A DNA stretch of 64,000 nucleotides from Colwellia sp. MB3u-45 (GTDB taxonomy: Bacteria > Pseudomonadota > Gammaproteobacteria > Enterobacterales > Alteromonadaceae), in assembly GCF_014077005.1 (NCBI RefSeq), contig NZ_JACGVC010000046.1, forward strand, positions 113,216 to 177,215, read 5' to 3'. Shown here piece by piece: positions 63,886 through 64,000 of this stretch. The stretch's first letter is position 1. Every line of letters starts with the position of its first letter. The translations under genes were made by a program, and so were the position numbers. The notes under the pieces were generated by a model. It did not search any database, was not told where the DNA came from, and saw only the letters and a program-made list of their open reading frames with translations.

Positions 63886-64000
63886 AGCCTAGCAATGTCC
63901 TACTCTCACATGGGAACTCCCACACTACCATCGGCGCTAACACGTTTCACTTCTGAGTTCGGAATGGGATCAGGTGGGGCCATGTCGCTATTGTCGCTAG
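63886..64000 (-). rRNA. rrf: 5S ribosomal RNA (5' end cut by the window edge)
   Basis: About 115 of the usual 116-120 bases. On the minus strand, ACCTGATCCCATTCCGAACT, AGAAGTGAAACG, GCGCCGATGGTAGTGTGGG and GAGAGTAGGACATTGCTAGGC match bacterial 5S rRNA. The 5' start lies two or three bases beyond position 64000. The 23S and 16S genes are presumably just outside the window. Confidence 0.96.

Overview
The window looks like chromosomal DNA of a marine gammaproteobacterium of the order Alteromonadales, most likely a Colwellia-type (Colwelliaceae) organism. The basis is the low GC content, the recognisable gammaproteobacterial housekeeping genes (polA, engB, prlC-rsmJ, menA, gor, topB), tandem cytochrome c4 genes, a porin/TRAP dicarboxylate locus, and intergenic DNA full of short tandem duplications. 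Genus-level placement is inference. No CRISPR array, prophage, transposase or plasmid function was seen; this is mostly core chromosome with a few decayed or unusual loci.

Layout. 1-943: gene-poor DNA with hairpins, ending in a perfect FNR-type box (905-918). 1022-4126: two-gene unit of an Aer-like chemoreceptor and a membrane HD-GYP c-di-GMP phosphodiesterase carrying the same kind of PAS domain. 4515-4639: promoter plus terminator that may define a short ncRNA. 4747-6441: NTF2-like exported protein and the msrB-msrA repair pair. 6755-9705: engB diverging from a four-heme c4-type cytochrome and a diheme cytochrome c4. 9878-16580: outer-membrane barrel, HutD/Ves protein, S10 peptidase, M16 lipoprotein peptidase. 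16983-22729: polA, menA, gor on the minus strand. 22988-26530: prlC, a Tag-like glycosylase and rsmJ in an operon. 26681-29029: dicarboxylate symporter and peroxiredoxin around a second perfect FNR-type box. 29391-35528: large lipoprotein, HI0933-type flavoprotein, periplasmic binding protein, YadGH-type ABC exporter.

35870-36811 holds a membrane-protein gene broken by a one-base shift in a homopolymer, preceded by a 46-residue ORF that overlaps its neighbour by ATGA. 36772-41784: membrane alpha/beta hydrolase, acetolactate-synthase-type enzyme and aldehyde dehydrogenase. 42200-44556: lipoprotein built of DUF5666-like repeats and a membrane-tethered LuxR-type regulator. 44859-52640 (minus strand): a complete dicarboxylate module of porin, dctP, dctQ, dctM, dctB and dctD, with a strong sigma-54 promoter candidate before the porin, as expected for DctD control. 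Two collinear copies of a ~215-bp sequence flank this module. 53245-63318: DUF3297, GNAT, topB, CWC protein, a pseudogene, DUF900 hydrolase, two RhlE-type helicases, DUF2750, acyl-CoA thioesterase, YaiI. The right edge holds tRNA-Tyr(GUA) and a 5S rRNA cut by the window end, both minus strand.

Themes: oxygen/redox control (Aer, FNR boxes, c4 cytochromes, Msr, peroxiredoxin, Gor) and dicarboxylate uptake (symporter and TRAP system). At sequence level the most striking pattern is a set of 10-16-nt tandem duplications lying across the stop codons of at least five genes, together with dispersed hairpin repeats near 13.4-13.7 and 63.5-63.7 kb.
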